Assembly (NCBI GenBank): GCA_020635825.1
Contig: JACJZA010000020.1
Location: 1-51,324, forward strand
DNA length: 51,324 nt
Origin: Flavobacteriales bacterium
GTDB taxonomy: Bacteria; Bacteroidota; Bacteroidia; Flavobacteriales_E; Vicingaceae
Direction: 5' to 3'
Shown here: piece after piece, positions 43,446-50,393 of the stretch
Position numbering within the stretch: the stretch's first letter is position 1
How the letters are laid out: the number at the start of each line of letters is the position of its first letter
The notes under the pieces: generated by a model
The model's input: only the letters and a program-made list of their open reading frames with translations
Told to the model about the DNA's origin: nothing
Databases searched by the model: none
Translations under genes and position numbers: made by a program

Positions 43446-45908
43446 ATGAGAAAAATAGGCTTACTTACTTTAATGATTGCTTGTTTAACGATGGTCTTTG
43501 CTCAAAAACCTCATCAAGCTAATTCGTCAGAAATTTATCAGAAAATAAAAAAACTAAATGTTTTAGGAAATGTGTTGTATTTAGCTGCACATCCCGATGA
43601 TGAAAATACTCGTTTTATTGCTTATTGTGCTAATGAAAAGCTCATGAATACAGCTTATCTTTCATTAACACGAGGCGATGGGGGGCAAAATTTAATTGGA
43701 CCGGAAATTCGAGAAGAATTAGGAATTATCAGAACTCAGGAATTACTTGCCGCTAGAAGAACGGATGGTGGACAACAATTTTTTACTAGAGCCAATGATT
43801 TTGGTTATTCCAAAACCCCTGAAGAAACCCTTGAAATTTGGGATAAAGATAAAATATTGAGTGATGTGGTTTGGATAATTAGAAAATTTAAGCCAGATGT
43901 AATAGTGTGCCGTTTCCCAACCGATGGAAAAGGAGGACATGGGCATCATACTTCTTCTGCTTTGTTGGGACAAGAAGCCTTTAAAATTGCTGCCGATCCA
44001 ACAGTTTACCCTGAGCAATTGCAATTTGTTGAACCATGGCAAGCAAAAAGAATAGTGGTTAACACAGGAAGATGGTGGAACGATAAAATTTCTGCCGATG
44101 ACTCTGGTGTGGTTGCTGAAGATATTGGTTTATATAATCCGGAGTTGGGAATTTCTTACAACGAATTAGCTGCAAAAAGTAGAACCATGCACAAGAGCCA
44201 AGGGTTTGGTTCTACAGGAACAAGGGGTGAGCAATTAGAGTTTTTTGAACATTTAGAAGGAAAGGAAGCTGAAAATTCTTTGTTTGATGACGTCGATTTT
44301 ACATGGAAAAGAGCAGAAGGTGGCGAAAAAATTGAAGCATTGATTCAAACGATTATTCAATCTTATGAAGTCGCACATCCTGAGAAAAGTATTACCAAGC
44401 TGGTAGAATTAAAAAAAGCGGTGTTAAACCTTAAAGATGAGTTTTGGCGAGTTAAAAAGAAGAACGAAATTGATGCTTTAATTAAAGATTGTGCTGGATT
44501 GTATTTGGAGGCAAAAACAGATGATTATTGGGCTACCAATGGAGATTCGGTAAAAGTGAATTTTGAGTTGATTGCTAGAAATTTTGAAGGAATGAAATTG
44601 AAAAGAATTGTTGTTCATCAAAACAATCAATTAGAAGAGTTGGATTTGTTATTAAAACTAAATCATGAAAATGAATTGAAAAGAACTTACTTTATTAATG
44701 ATTTTGATGAAAGCCAACCTTATTGGTTGAAAGAACAAGGAACATTAGGGACTTATAAAGTAGATGAACAATTATTGATTGGAACTCCTGAGAATTTCCC
44801 TGCTTTATCCTTTAGTGTGGATGTGGAAATCAATGGCTGGGAGCTAAACTATGCTGTACCTTTGGTTTATAAATGGAATGATCCGGTAAAAGGTGAACAA
44901 TATCGTCCTTTTGAAGTGGTTCCTCCTGTATTTGTAAACTTTATGGAAGAAACTCAATTATTTTCTAATCTTAGCGAAAGAAAAATAGAGATGGTGGTAA
45001 AAGCTGCGACTAATAATGTAAATGCTGTTTTAAGTTTAAATGCCCCAAAAGGATGGGAGTTAACCCAAAACACTTTTAAAGTTGGTTTAAAAAATAAAGG
45101 AGATGAACAAAAAATCGAAACCATTTTAAAGCCAAGCTCAGAAGCGATGAATGGAGAGTTGACAGTTACTGTAAAAGTGAATAAAAGAGAATGCAATCAA
45201 TCCTTAAAAACAATTACATACGACCATATTCCTACTCAAATTTACATGCCTAAAGCAAAAGTGCAATTGGTATACATTGATCTGATAAAGAAAGGAGAGA
45301 AGATAGGCTACATCAATGGAGCAGGAGATGTTATTCCTGAAGCATTAAGAAATGTTGGTTATGAAGTAACAGAGCTATCTGAAAATGATTTAGATAACTT
45401 AAAACAGTTTGATGCCATTGTGTTGGGAATTCGAGCTTTAAACACCAACGATAGAATTGATTTTTATATGCCTAAATTATTAGCATACTGTAAAAACGGA
45501 GGGAATTTAATACTTCAGTACAACACTTCGCATCGAGTAAACACCGAAAATTTTGCTCCTTATCCTTTAAAATTATCTAGAGATAGAGTTACCGAAGAAG
45601 ATGCAGCAGTGAGCTTTTTAAAACCTGAACATCCAGTTTTAAATACTCCTAATAAAATCACACAAAAAGATTTTGAATCTTGGGTGCAAGAAAGAGGGTT
45701 GTATTTCCCTAATGAATGGGATGAACAGTATGATGCTATTTTAAGTTGGCACGATAAAGGTGAAGAAGCTAAAAATGGTAGTTTGTTAGTGGCTAAATAT
45801 GGTGAAGGCTATTATGTGTATACTGGGATTTCATTTTTTAGAGAATTACCGGCGGGAGTTCCCGGAGCTTATCGTTTGTTGGTGAATTTAATCAGTTTAG
45901 GAAAATAA
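43446..45908 (+). CDS. PIG-L family deacetylase with C-terminal ThuA/GATase-like domain
   Basis: The 820-aa exported protein has a signal peptide (to FAQ, about 19), a PIG-L/LmbE deacetylase domain (about 35-260) with the zinc motif AAHPDDE and GGHGHHTSS, a long beta-rich middle (350-600) with NEW3/Ig-like features, and a C-terminal ThuA-type class I glutamine-amidotransferase-like fold (630-815; FDAIVLGIRALN, GGNLILQYNTSHR). PIG-L enzymes remove acetyl groups from N-acetylglucosamine-type sugars; here probably a periplasmic or secreted glycan. The fusion of the two domains is a known Bacteroidota architecture. A TAGTTTTG box sits 5 bases before the ATG. Confidence 0.9.
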   Translation: MRKIGLLTLMIACLTMVFAQKPHQANSSEIYQKIKKLNVLGNVLYLAAHPDDENTRFIAYCANEKLMNTAYLSLTRGDGGQNLIGPEIREELGIIRTQELLAARRTDGGQQFFTRANDFGYSKTPEETLEIWDKDKILSDVVWIIRKFKPDVIVCRFPTDGKGGHGHHTSSALLGQEAFKIAADPTVYPEQLQFVEPWQAKRIVVNTGRWWNDKISADDSGVVAEDIGLYNPELGISYNELAAKSRTMHKSQGFGSTGTRGEQLEFFEHLEGKEAENSLFDDVDFTWKRAEGGEKIEALIQTIIQSYEVAHPEKSITKLVELKKAVLNLKDEFWRVKKKNEIDALIKDCAGLYLEAKTDDYWATNGDSVKVNFELIARNFEGMKLKRIVVHQNNQLEELDLLLKLNHENELKRTYFINDFDESQPYWLKEQGTLGTYKVDEQLLIGTPENFPALSFSVDVEINGWELNYAVPLVYKWNDPVKGEQYRPFEVVPPVFVNFMEETQLFSNLSERKIEMVVKAATNNVNAVLSLNAPKGWELTQNTFKVGLKNKGDEQKIETILKPSSEAMNGELTVTVKVNKRECNQSLKTITYDHIPTQIYMPKAKVQLVYIDLIKKGEKIGYINGAGDVIPEALRNVGYEVTELSENDLDNLKQFDAIVLGIRALNTNDRIDFYMPKLLAYCKNGGNLILQYNTSHRVNTENFAPYPLKLSRDRVTEEDAAVSFLKPEHPVLNTPNKITQKDFESWVQERGLYFPNEWDEQYDAILSWHDKGEEAKNGSLLVAKYGEGYYVYTGISFFRELPAGVPGAYRLLVNLISLGK

Positions 45909-45916
45909 ATATTGTA

Positions 45917-45961
45917 TTTTATACCTTATCTAAAGTTTTAAACTTTAGATAAGGTATAAAA
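45917..45961. repeat. REP-like hairpin, copy 1 (upstream of RAYT)
   Basis: A perfect inverted repeat: 45921-45938 pairs with 45940-45957 around one base and extends by TTTT/AAAA. The core is CTAAAGTTT-N-AAACTTTAG. It stands 6 bases before the RAYT ATG and can also act as a terminator for the PIG-L gene. Confidence 0.9.
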
Positions 45962-45967
45962 AATGTT

Positions 45968-46591
45968 ATGTTAACGCCTCAAAAATATTATCATATTTAC
46001 AACAGAGCCAATGGATTTGAAAATCTGTTTGTCAATGAAGGTAATTATAACTTTTTTCTAGAAAAAGTAAAACATCATCTCTCCCCAATATTAAACATCT
46101 ATGCTTATTGTTTAATGCCTAATCATTTTCATTTATTGGTTGAAATAAAGTCAAAAGAGGAAATTATATCAGTTATTGAGAGCCAAATATCTAATTATAA
46201 AGAGAGTAGAACTTATCTAAAATTTCAAACTTTAGATAAGTTCGTATCTTATTTTATATCCAAACAATTTTCTAACTTATTTAGTAGTTATACTCAAGCT
46301 TTTAATAAACAACAAAAGAGGACAGGAAGCCTTTTTCAGAAAGGGTTTAAACGCAAAGAAATAGGTGATGAAAACTATTTAAAAGACTTGGTTCTTTATA
46401 TTCATTGTAATCCTGTTCATCATAACTTTACAGATAATTTTAAGACTTGGAAACATACTTCTTATCAATCCATTTTAGAAGGTAAGAACACAGATATTAT
46501 AAATTGGTTTGATGATATAAATAACTTTATAGCTTGTCATCAGGATAAAAATGAATTTAATAAAATTGAAAACCTACTATTAGAACAGTAG
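45968..46591 (+). CDS. REP-associated tyrosine transposase (RAYT, IS200-like)
   Basis: The 207-aa protein belongs to the Y1/HUH nuclease family: YHIYNRA at the start, the HUH motif PNHFHLL near residues 50-56, a Tyr in FSSYTQAFN followed by RTGSLFQKGFKRK, and the closing HCNPVHHN...WKHTSY. RAYTs are domesticated single-copy transposases that cut and process REP hairpins. Three hairpins with the same core flank and interrupt this gene (45917-45961, 46209-46243, 46602-46636). The middle one encodes residues 81-92, within an extra segment between the HUH motif and the tyrosine. No IS ends were seen. Confidence 0.92.
   Translation: MLTPQKYYHIYNRANGFENLFVNEGNYNFFLEKVKHHLSPILNIYAYCLMPNHFHLLVEIKSKEEIISVIESQISNYKESRTYLKFQTLDKFVSYFISKQFSNLFSSYTQAFNKQQKRTGSLFQKGFKRKEIGDENYLKDLVLYIHCNPVHHNFTDNFKTWKHTSYQSILEGKNTDIINWFDDINNFIACHQDKNEFNKIENLLLEQ
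46209..46243. repeat. REP-like hairpin, copy 2 (inside the RAYT coding sequence)
   Basis: 17-bp arms (46209-46225 and 46227-46243) with one mismatch around a single base. The arms share TTATCTAAA/TTTAGATAA with copy 1. The reading frame stays open and encodes YLKFQTLDKF. Confidence 0.88.
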
Positions 46592-46601
46592 TAGATTGAA
46601 T

Positions 46602-46636
46602 AACCTTTTCTAAAGTTTGAAACTTTAGAAAAGGTT
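46602..46636. repeat. REP-like hairpin, copy 3 (downstream of RAYT)
   Basis: Perfect 17-bp arms (46602-46618 and 46620-46636) around G46619, with the same CTAAAGTTT/AAACTTTAG core. Its outer half (AACCTTTT) differs from copies 1 and 2. Confidence 0.9.
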
Positions 46637-46670
46637 AAAATAATTAGAAAGACCGAATAAGAAATACATA

Positions 46671-46769
46671 ATGAAAGAAACCAACTGGAACAAATGGTAC
46701 TTGGCATTAATACTAACTTTAGCAGTATTGGTGATTTTGTTTTACGTTTTTACTAAACACTTTTCATGA
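46671..46769 (+). CDS. 32-aa symporter-associated small membrane protein
   Basis: The product MKETNWNKWYLALILTLAVL... has one hydrophobic helix (about residues 9-27) and a short basic end. Its stop overlaps the start of the symporter gene (ATGA), so the two are translated together. Single-helix small subunits next to sodium symporters are known (for example MetS of MetP, and small accessory proteins of SSS transporters). The length, position and overlap fit such a partner; its effect on transport is inferred. Confidence 0.75.
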   Translation: MKETNWNKWYLALILTLAVLVILFYVFTKHFS

Positions 46770-48475
46770 GTATAATAGATTGGATAGTATTATTAGGAAC
46801 GCTTTTGTTTATTGTAGTTTACGGAGTATGGAAAACTCGTGGAAGCAAGAATTTACAAAGCTATCTAAAGGGTGATAACGATGCCAAATGGTGGGGAATA
46901 GGTATTTCCATTATGGCAACGCAGGCCAGCGCTATTACTTTTTTATCTACTCCCGGACAAGCTTATACCGATGGGATGCGCTTTATTCAGTTTTACTTTG
47001 GTTTGCCCATTGCCATGATTATACTTTCAGTCACTTTTATTCCTATTTACTACAAATTAAAAGTATACACAGCTTACGAGTTTTTAGAAAATCGTTTTGA
47101 CTTAAAAACACGCTCTTTGGCTGCTATTTTGTTTTTGGTGCAACGTGGCTTGGCGGCGGGAATAACCATTTATGCTCCTTCTATTATTCTTTCTACTTTG
47201 CTGGGTTGGAATTTAGCAATTACCAACATTTTTATAGGTTTACTGGTAATTGTTTACACCGTTTCAGGAGGAACCAAGGCGGTAACTCAAACTCAAAAAC
47301 AGCAAATGGCTGTAATGATGGGAGGGATGATACTGGCCGGAATTATGGTAATTTCTATGTTGCCTGAAAATATTGGATTTACCGATGCTTTGCATGTGGC
47401 CGGGAAAATGGGAAAATTAAACGTGGTAAATTTTGAGTTTAATTTAAACGACCGTTACAATTTTTGGTCGGGAATAACTGCTGCTTTATTTTTGTTTATG
47501 AGCTATTTTGGTACCGACCAAAGTCAAGTACAGCGTTATTTATCTGGTAAATCGATTAAAGAAAGTAGGTTGGGCTTAATTATGAATGGCTTGCTAAAAG
47601 TGCCCATGCAATTCATTATTTTGTTTATAGGAGTAATGGTGTTTGTATTTTATCAATTCAATCAACCGCCTATCTTTTTTAATTCTGTTCAAAAACAAAA
47701 AGTAGAACAATCTGTTTATGGTGAGCAGCTGCAACAAATAGAAACACAGTACACCGCTTTGTTTGAAGAGAAAAAACAAGAACTGGAAAAGTTAGTAGTT
47801 GCAGTAAATAATGATGACGAAATTGCCTTAAATACAAGTAAAAACAAAGCTTTGGCATTGCAGAGCCAAATAAACGAACTAAGAGAAGAAACCAAAACTT
47901 TGGTAAAACAAGCCAACCCCGAAGCTGAAACCAATGACAAGGATTACATTTTTATGACCTATGTAATGGATTACTTACCCGTTGGGATGATAGGTTTGTT
48001 GTTTGCGGTAATGTTTTCTGCGGCAATGAGCAGTACAGCCAGTGAGTTAAATGCATTGGCAAGCACCACCACCATCGATTTATACAAACGCTCTATTAAT
48101 AAAAAAGCAGACGATACTCATTATTTAACTTCTTCCAAATGGTTTACATTGGGCTGGGGAGTTTTGGCTATTTTATTTGCCACTTATGCCTCTTTGTTTG
48201 AAAACCTGATACAAGCGGTAAACTTGTTGGGTTCTTTGTTTTACGGAACCATTTTGGGGATTTTCTTGGTGGCTTTTTACTTTAAAAAAATACAAGGCAA
48301 TGCTGTATTTTATGGCGCCTTGTTGGCAGAAGCAGCAGTAATTGCTATCCATTACTTAAATGCATACGAAAAGGCTCCCACATGGCTACAAATGGGTTAT
48401 TTATGGTACAATGCGGTAGGTTGTGGTTTGGTAATTTTGTTTGGGTATTTATTGCAATTTACTTCAAGAAAATAG
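46766..48475 (+). CDS. sodium:solute symporter (SSS family) with coiled-coil insert
   Basis: The 569-aa inner-membrane transporter has the SSS fold with about 13 helices. Visible marks: ATQASAITFLSTPGQAY near the start, YTVSGGTKAV, and the AAMSSTASELNALASTTT sodium-site region. An insert of about 70 residues (roughly 310-380) between two helices is Glu/Gln/Lys-rich and likely coiled coil, starting QKQKVEQSVYG. SSS proteins import sugars, vitamins, amino acids or sialic acid with sodium; the substrate is not evident. It starts by ATGA overlap with the 32-aa gene. Confidence 0.9.
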   Translation: MSIIDWIVLLGTLLFIVVYGVWKTRGSKNLQSYLKGDNDAKWWGIGISIMATQASAITFLSTPGQAYTDGMRFIQFYFGLPIAMIILSVTFIPIYYKLKVYTAYEFLENRFDLKTRSLAAILFLVQRGLAAGITIYAPSIILSTLLGWNLAITNIFIGLLVIVYTVSGGTKAVTQTQKQQMAVMMGGMILAGIMVISMLPENIGFTDALHVAGKMGKLNVVNFEFNLNDRYNFWSGITAALFLFMSYFGTDQSQVQRYLSGKSIKESRLGLIMNGLLKVPMQFIILFIGVMVFVFYQFNQPPIFFNSVQKQKVEQSVYGEQLQQIETQYTALFEEKKQELEKLVVAVNNDDEIALNTSKNKALALQSQINELREETKTLVKQANPEAETNDKDYIFMTYVMDYLPVGMIGLLFAVMFSAAMSSTASELNALASTTTIDLYKRSINKKADDTHYLTSSKWFTLGWGVLAILFATYASLFENLIQAVNLLGSLFYGTILGIFLVAFYFKKIQGNAVFYGALLAEAAVIAIHYLNAYEKAPTWLQMGYLWYNAVGCGLVILFGYLLQFTSRK

Positions 48476-48494
48476 CTTTTTCGTTTGATGTTTA

Positions 48495-48624
48495 CTGTAT
48501 GTTTTCGTGGCTGAATTCAAGGTAATGAAATTTCGGTTTACCACGGAGTCAATCTGCAAGATTGACGGGATGTCTACAAATAACCAAAGCCTCGAAAATC
48601 ACGAACCAGCCATGAAATATACAG
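48495..48624. repeat. 130-bp imperfect inverted-repeat structure with central hairpin
   Basis: The outer arms 48495-48513 and 48607-48624 are complementary with few mismatches (CTGTAT...GTGGCTG / CAGCCATG...ATACAG). A perfect hairpin GTCAATCT-GCA-AGATTGAC lies at 48548-48566 in the centre. It could be a REP/MITE-like element, a small structured RNA or an attC-like recombination site. It fills the gap between the symporter and HEPN-like genes. Confidence 0.6.
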
Positions 48625-48635
48625 AGTGTTATGAG
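48621..48635. repeat. left inverted repeat at the HEPN-like gene
   Basis: ACAGAGTGTTATGAG; its reverse complement CTCATAACACTCTGT matches CTCATAACGTCTGT at 49308-49321 with one mismatch and one single-base gap. It includes the stop codon of the gene. Confidence 0.65.
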
Positions 48636-49312
48636 TTTTTTTTTATGTAATCCATTCCTGTTGTTATCATGTGAAGATTTAGGCGGTTTCGTAATTCATC
48701 AAATAAGCTTTTGACCTCACTTGAAGAAAAAATTCTATCAGAATCTAATCTTGTTGTAATTATATCAAAGCCTTCTTTTAAACCATTACGTGCTTCCATA
48801 AATCGCATAGTTTCAAAATCAAGATCTCTTTTGGTCTTTTCTATAGTTTTTATTACTCCTTCATTCTCGATTATTTGTCCTTTTAGTTCAATCAAGGAAA
48901 GAGCACATTTTTTATAAAGTTGGAAAACGGCATCTTCAAGAAACGATTCGTCATCACTGCTAGAATCAGATATTTCAAAGTGTTTTTTTAAGAAGTCTAC
49001 TTTTTTGACGGATGAACAAGCATCAAAATAAGTTTTAATGTCTCGATTATGAGCGAACTTATTTCTGATTTCCATAAATGTTTGAAAGAACATTTTATCT
49101 TCTTTTGCTATATCCCGACTATCTAATAACAAATTTAGTTTTTGATTGAATGAAAGAGCTTGTGCTGTTTCACCAAATGAAATCGAATCTTTGTAATTCT
49201 CGATAAATAGTAATCGACTCAATTGCTTACTTGCAAGCCATTCTAAGTCTAACGAGTATTCAATTACGGTTAATCTTTTAAAATTATTTTTCATTATCAG
49301 GTTGTTACTCAT
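48629..49312 (-). CDS. HEPN-like protein, 227 aa, in a cassette-like patch
   Basis: An all-helical soluble protein. FMEIRNKFAHNRD holds the R-x4-H motif (RNKFAH) found in HEPN ribonucleases and in MltR-like proteins; helices before it (ASKQLSRLLFIE, FNQKLNLLLDS) fit the same fold. The C-terminal half is a charged helical region (about 135-200). HEPN proteins often act in toxin-antitoxin or phage-defence systems, but no partner gene is adjacent and the function is unknown. The start and stop codons lie inside matching inverted repeats (48621-48635, 49308-49321), suggesting acquisition as a unit. Confidence 0.65.
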   Translation of the reverse strand: MSNNLIMKNNFKRLTVIEYSLDLEWLASKQLSRLLFIENYKDSISFGETAQALSFNQKLNLLLDSRDIAKEDKMFFQTFMEIRNKFAHNRDIKTYFDACSSVKKVDFLKKHFEISDSSSDDESFLEDAVFQLYKKCALSLIELKGQIIENEGVIKTIEKTKRDLDFETMRFMEARNGLKEGFDIITTRLDSDRIFSSSEVKSLFDELRNRLNLHMITTGMDYIKKNS

Positions 49313-49321
49313 AACGTCTGT
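49308..49321. repeat. right inverted repeat at the HEPN-like gene
   Basis: CTCATAACGTCTGT, the partner of 48621-48635; it contains the start codon of the gene on the minus strand. Confidence 0.65.
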
Positions 49322-49338
49322 GTTGGTGCTTTTTTAAT

Positions 49339-49357
49339 CCCTTCGACAAGCTCAGGG
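49339..49357. repeat. dispersed repeat CCCTTCGACAAGCTCAGGG
   Basis: A 19-base element with complementary ends (CCCT/AGGG). I know this sequence as a short repeat found between genes in many environmental bacteria; only one copy is in the window. It lies next to the cassette-like HEPN gene. Confidence 0.55.
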
Positions 49358-49426
49358 TAGATTCAACCAAAGTAAAGTGTCAAACGAAGGTATCGGTTTT
49401 TAAGGAGAAAGTCAATAAATGTTAAT

Positions 49427-49457
49427 AAAAAAGGCGAAGCATTTGCTTCGCCTTTTT
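49427..49457 (-). terminator. Rho-independent terminator of the DUF2911 gene
   Basis: Stem AAAAAGGCGAAGC / GCTTCGCCTTTTT with loop ATTT, followed by a T-run on the minus strand, 18 bases past the stop of the DUF2911 gene. Confidence 0.92.
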
Positions 49458-49475
49458 GTATGAGTGAAAATGTTT

Positions 49476-50327
49476 TTATTTTCCTCCTAATTCTTTGATT
49501 AAAGCTTCGTTTTTAGCTACGTAACCGTAATCGCCATCTTTGTTAGCTTTCGCTAATTCCATCGATTTTTTAGCAGCTTCAATGGCTTCTTTCTTTTTAC
49601 CTAATTTACCTAATATCACTGCTTGGTTGTGGATGTACCAAAAAGCATCAGCTCTTTTTTCTACTGCTTTATTAATAAATTCTAAAGCTTGCTCCATGTT
49701 TTTATTATTTTCTAAATAATAACCTGCAGCAGCTGCATAAGAACTTGCTCCCGGTCCATCAATTAATTCTTTTTTAATTTGTGCTTCAACTTGTTCGTTA
49801 GCATTCGTTTCAATGGTAAATGCTATTTGAGTATTTTCCCATTTCAGCATCATTTGTCCGCCGCTATAAGTAAAACTTCCAAAATCAATGGTAAAGCTTT
49901 CTATTGCATCATTTAATTTAGTTGGCTTAGCAGTAATTCTCAAAGCATCTTCTTCTTGGTTGTATCCTGCAGAACCCCACAAGTCTAAATTTTTATTAAA
50001 GATAATGGTCCACTCAGTTTCGTTAGGAATAGCGTATAAAGCATATTTTCCTTTTTTTAATTCCTGACCATTCACTTTAATGTCATCACTAATTTCAATT
50101 TTAGTAGAAGCATTAGCTCCCATTCTCCATACGTCACCGTATTTTACTAAGTCGCCAAAAATTTTACGCCCTTTCATTCCCGGTCTTGAGTATTCTACTT
50201 CAATTTTTGTTAAGCCTACAGTTTGTTCAATTTCTGCAGTAGGACTTGGTTGTGGTGATTTTATTTGTGCTGTTGCTGTAGTTGCAATTAAAATTCCAGC
50301 AATAATTAATGTTTTCATTTTTTTCAT
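49476..50327 (-). CDS. DUF2911 domain protein with TPR tail
   Basis: The 283-aa exported protein has a signal peptide (to TATAQ, about 20), a DUF2911 domain (about 30-175) with the strong motifs VEYSRPGMKGRKIFG, YGDVWRMGANASTKI and KKGKYALYAIP, and C-terminal TPR-like helices (about 185-275; AAGYYLENNKNMEQALEFINKAVEK). DUF2911 proteins are common periplasmic or surface proteins in Bacteroidota with no proven function. It is monocistronic, with a strong terminator downstream. Confidence 0.93.
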   Translation of the reverse strand: MKKMKTLIIAGILIATTATAQIKSPQPSPTAEIEQTVGLTKIEVEYSRPGMKGRKIFGDLVKYGDVWRMGANASTKIEISDDIKVNGQELKKGKYALYAIPNETEWTIIFNKNLDLWGSAGYNQEEDALRITAKPTKLNDAIESFTIDFGSFTYSGGQMMLKWENTQIAFTIETNANEQVEAQIKKELIDGPGASSYAAAAGYYLENNKNMEQALEFINKAVEKRADAFWYIHNQAVILGKLGKKKEAIEAAKKSMELAKANKDGDYGYVAKNEALIKELGGK

Positions 50328-50393
50328 GTTCTATCTATTTTTAAGGTTGAGGGTTAAAATTATTAAATAATGATGATTTAATTAACTAATATT

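Noticed and set aside
45917..46636. Complete insertion sequence around the transposase gene
   Set aside because: The protein is of the RAYT type, and the flanking hairpins are separate REP-like units rather than IS ends; no target duplication was seen.
49308..49330. Integron attC core site at the HEPN-like gene
   Set aside because: GTTATGA does not fit GTTRRRY, and no integrase gene is present; kept only as an inverted repeat.
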